Shown: positions 6,315-6,361 of the stretch, piece by piece | Position numbering within the stretch: the first letter of the stretch is position 1 | Layout: every line of letters begins with the position of its first letter | Assembly: GCA_964408435.1 (NCBI GenBank) | Contig: CAYOZL010000085.1 | Location: forward strand, 1 to 6,361 | Direction: 5' to 3' | Origin: CAYOZL01 sp964408435 | GTDB lineage: Bacteria > Bdellovibrionota_C > UBA2361 > SZUA-149 > CAYOZL01 | DNA: 6,361 bases | The notes under the pieces: generated by a model | The model's database searches: none | Seen by the model: only the letters and a program-made list of their open reading frames with translations | Told to the model about the DNA's origin: nothing | Made by a program: the position numbers and the translations under genes

Positions 6315-6361
6315 GTTTCGCATAAGCAAAAATGTAGTTGTACGAAATCATTAAAAAAATT
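6310..6361. mobile_element. Probable end of an insertion element interrupting the sulP paralogue
   Basis: Similarity to the intact sulP is exact over 6289-6309 and then stops dead at 6310, where CCTGAGTTTCGCATAAGC begins. This sequence has no counterpart in the intact gene. Within it GAGTTTCG (6313-6320) and the reverse complement of CGAAATC (6343-6349) form an imperfect inverted repeat. A terminus starting with CCT is known in the IS1380 family (for example ISEcp1), so that family is one guess. No transposase, far end or target duplication can be seen because the window ends 52 bases in. A deletion or assembly join would look the same. Confidence 0.4.

Overview
The window is a strongly A+T-rich piece of bacterial chromosome. 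It pairs a core replication gene block with a small transport locus. The left half carries dnaN, recF and the 5' part of gyrB, all on the minus strand and transcribed leftwards in that order. This is the classic dnaA-dnaN-recF-gyrB arrangement of many bacteria, but dnaA is not next to dnaN here. The RecF, GyrB and DnaN sequences look proteobacterial, with something of the delta-type/Bdellovibrionota/SAR324 style to my eye. I cannot name the lineage with confidence.

Layout: 1-517 is the N-terminal ATPase part of GyrB, cut by the window edge. 518-656 is a spacer with a good gyrB promoter. 657-1742 is recF, with a TTG start. 1771-2874 is dnaN, with a strong ribosome binding site and a likely promoter. 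2875-3430 is a gene-free, very A+T-rich stretch of 556 bases. It holds several near-match DnaA boxes and an 11-base-period direct repeat, and it separates two divergent gene sets. I treat it as a candidate replication origin, unproven. 3431-3811 is a cysteine-free ArsR-family repressor. 28 bases on is a complete SulP-family anion transporter with a STAS domain (3840-5372). After another 33 bases comes a second, paralogous sulP gene (5406-6314), broken by a 1-base deletion, an in-frame TGA and a 1-base insertion. At about 6310 its similarity to the first copy stops abruptly, and the last 52 bases look like the end of an inserted element.

The replication genes act together: the sliding clamp, the recombination mediator at stalled forks, and the gyrase subunit that removes positive supercoils. 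The arsR-sulP-(sulP) set looks like one operon in which the repressor controls anion uptake, possibly bicarbonate. I see no clearly new system. The points most worth a second look are the origin-like spacer without dnaA, the cysteine-free ArsR/SulP pair, and the recent decay of an old sulP paralogue that ends in a probable insertion sequence.
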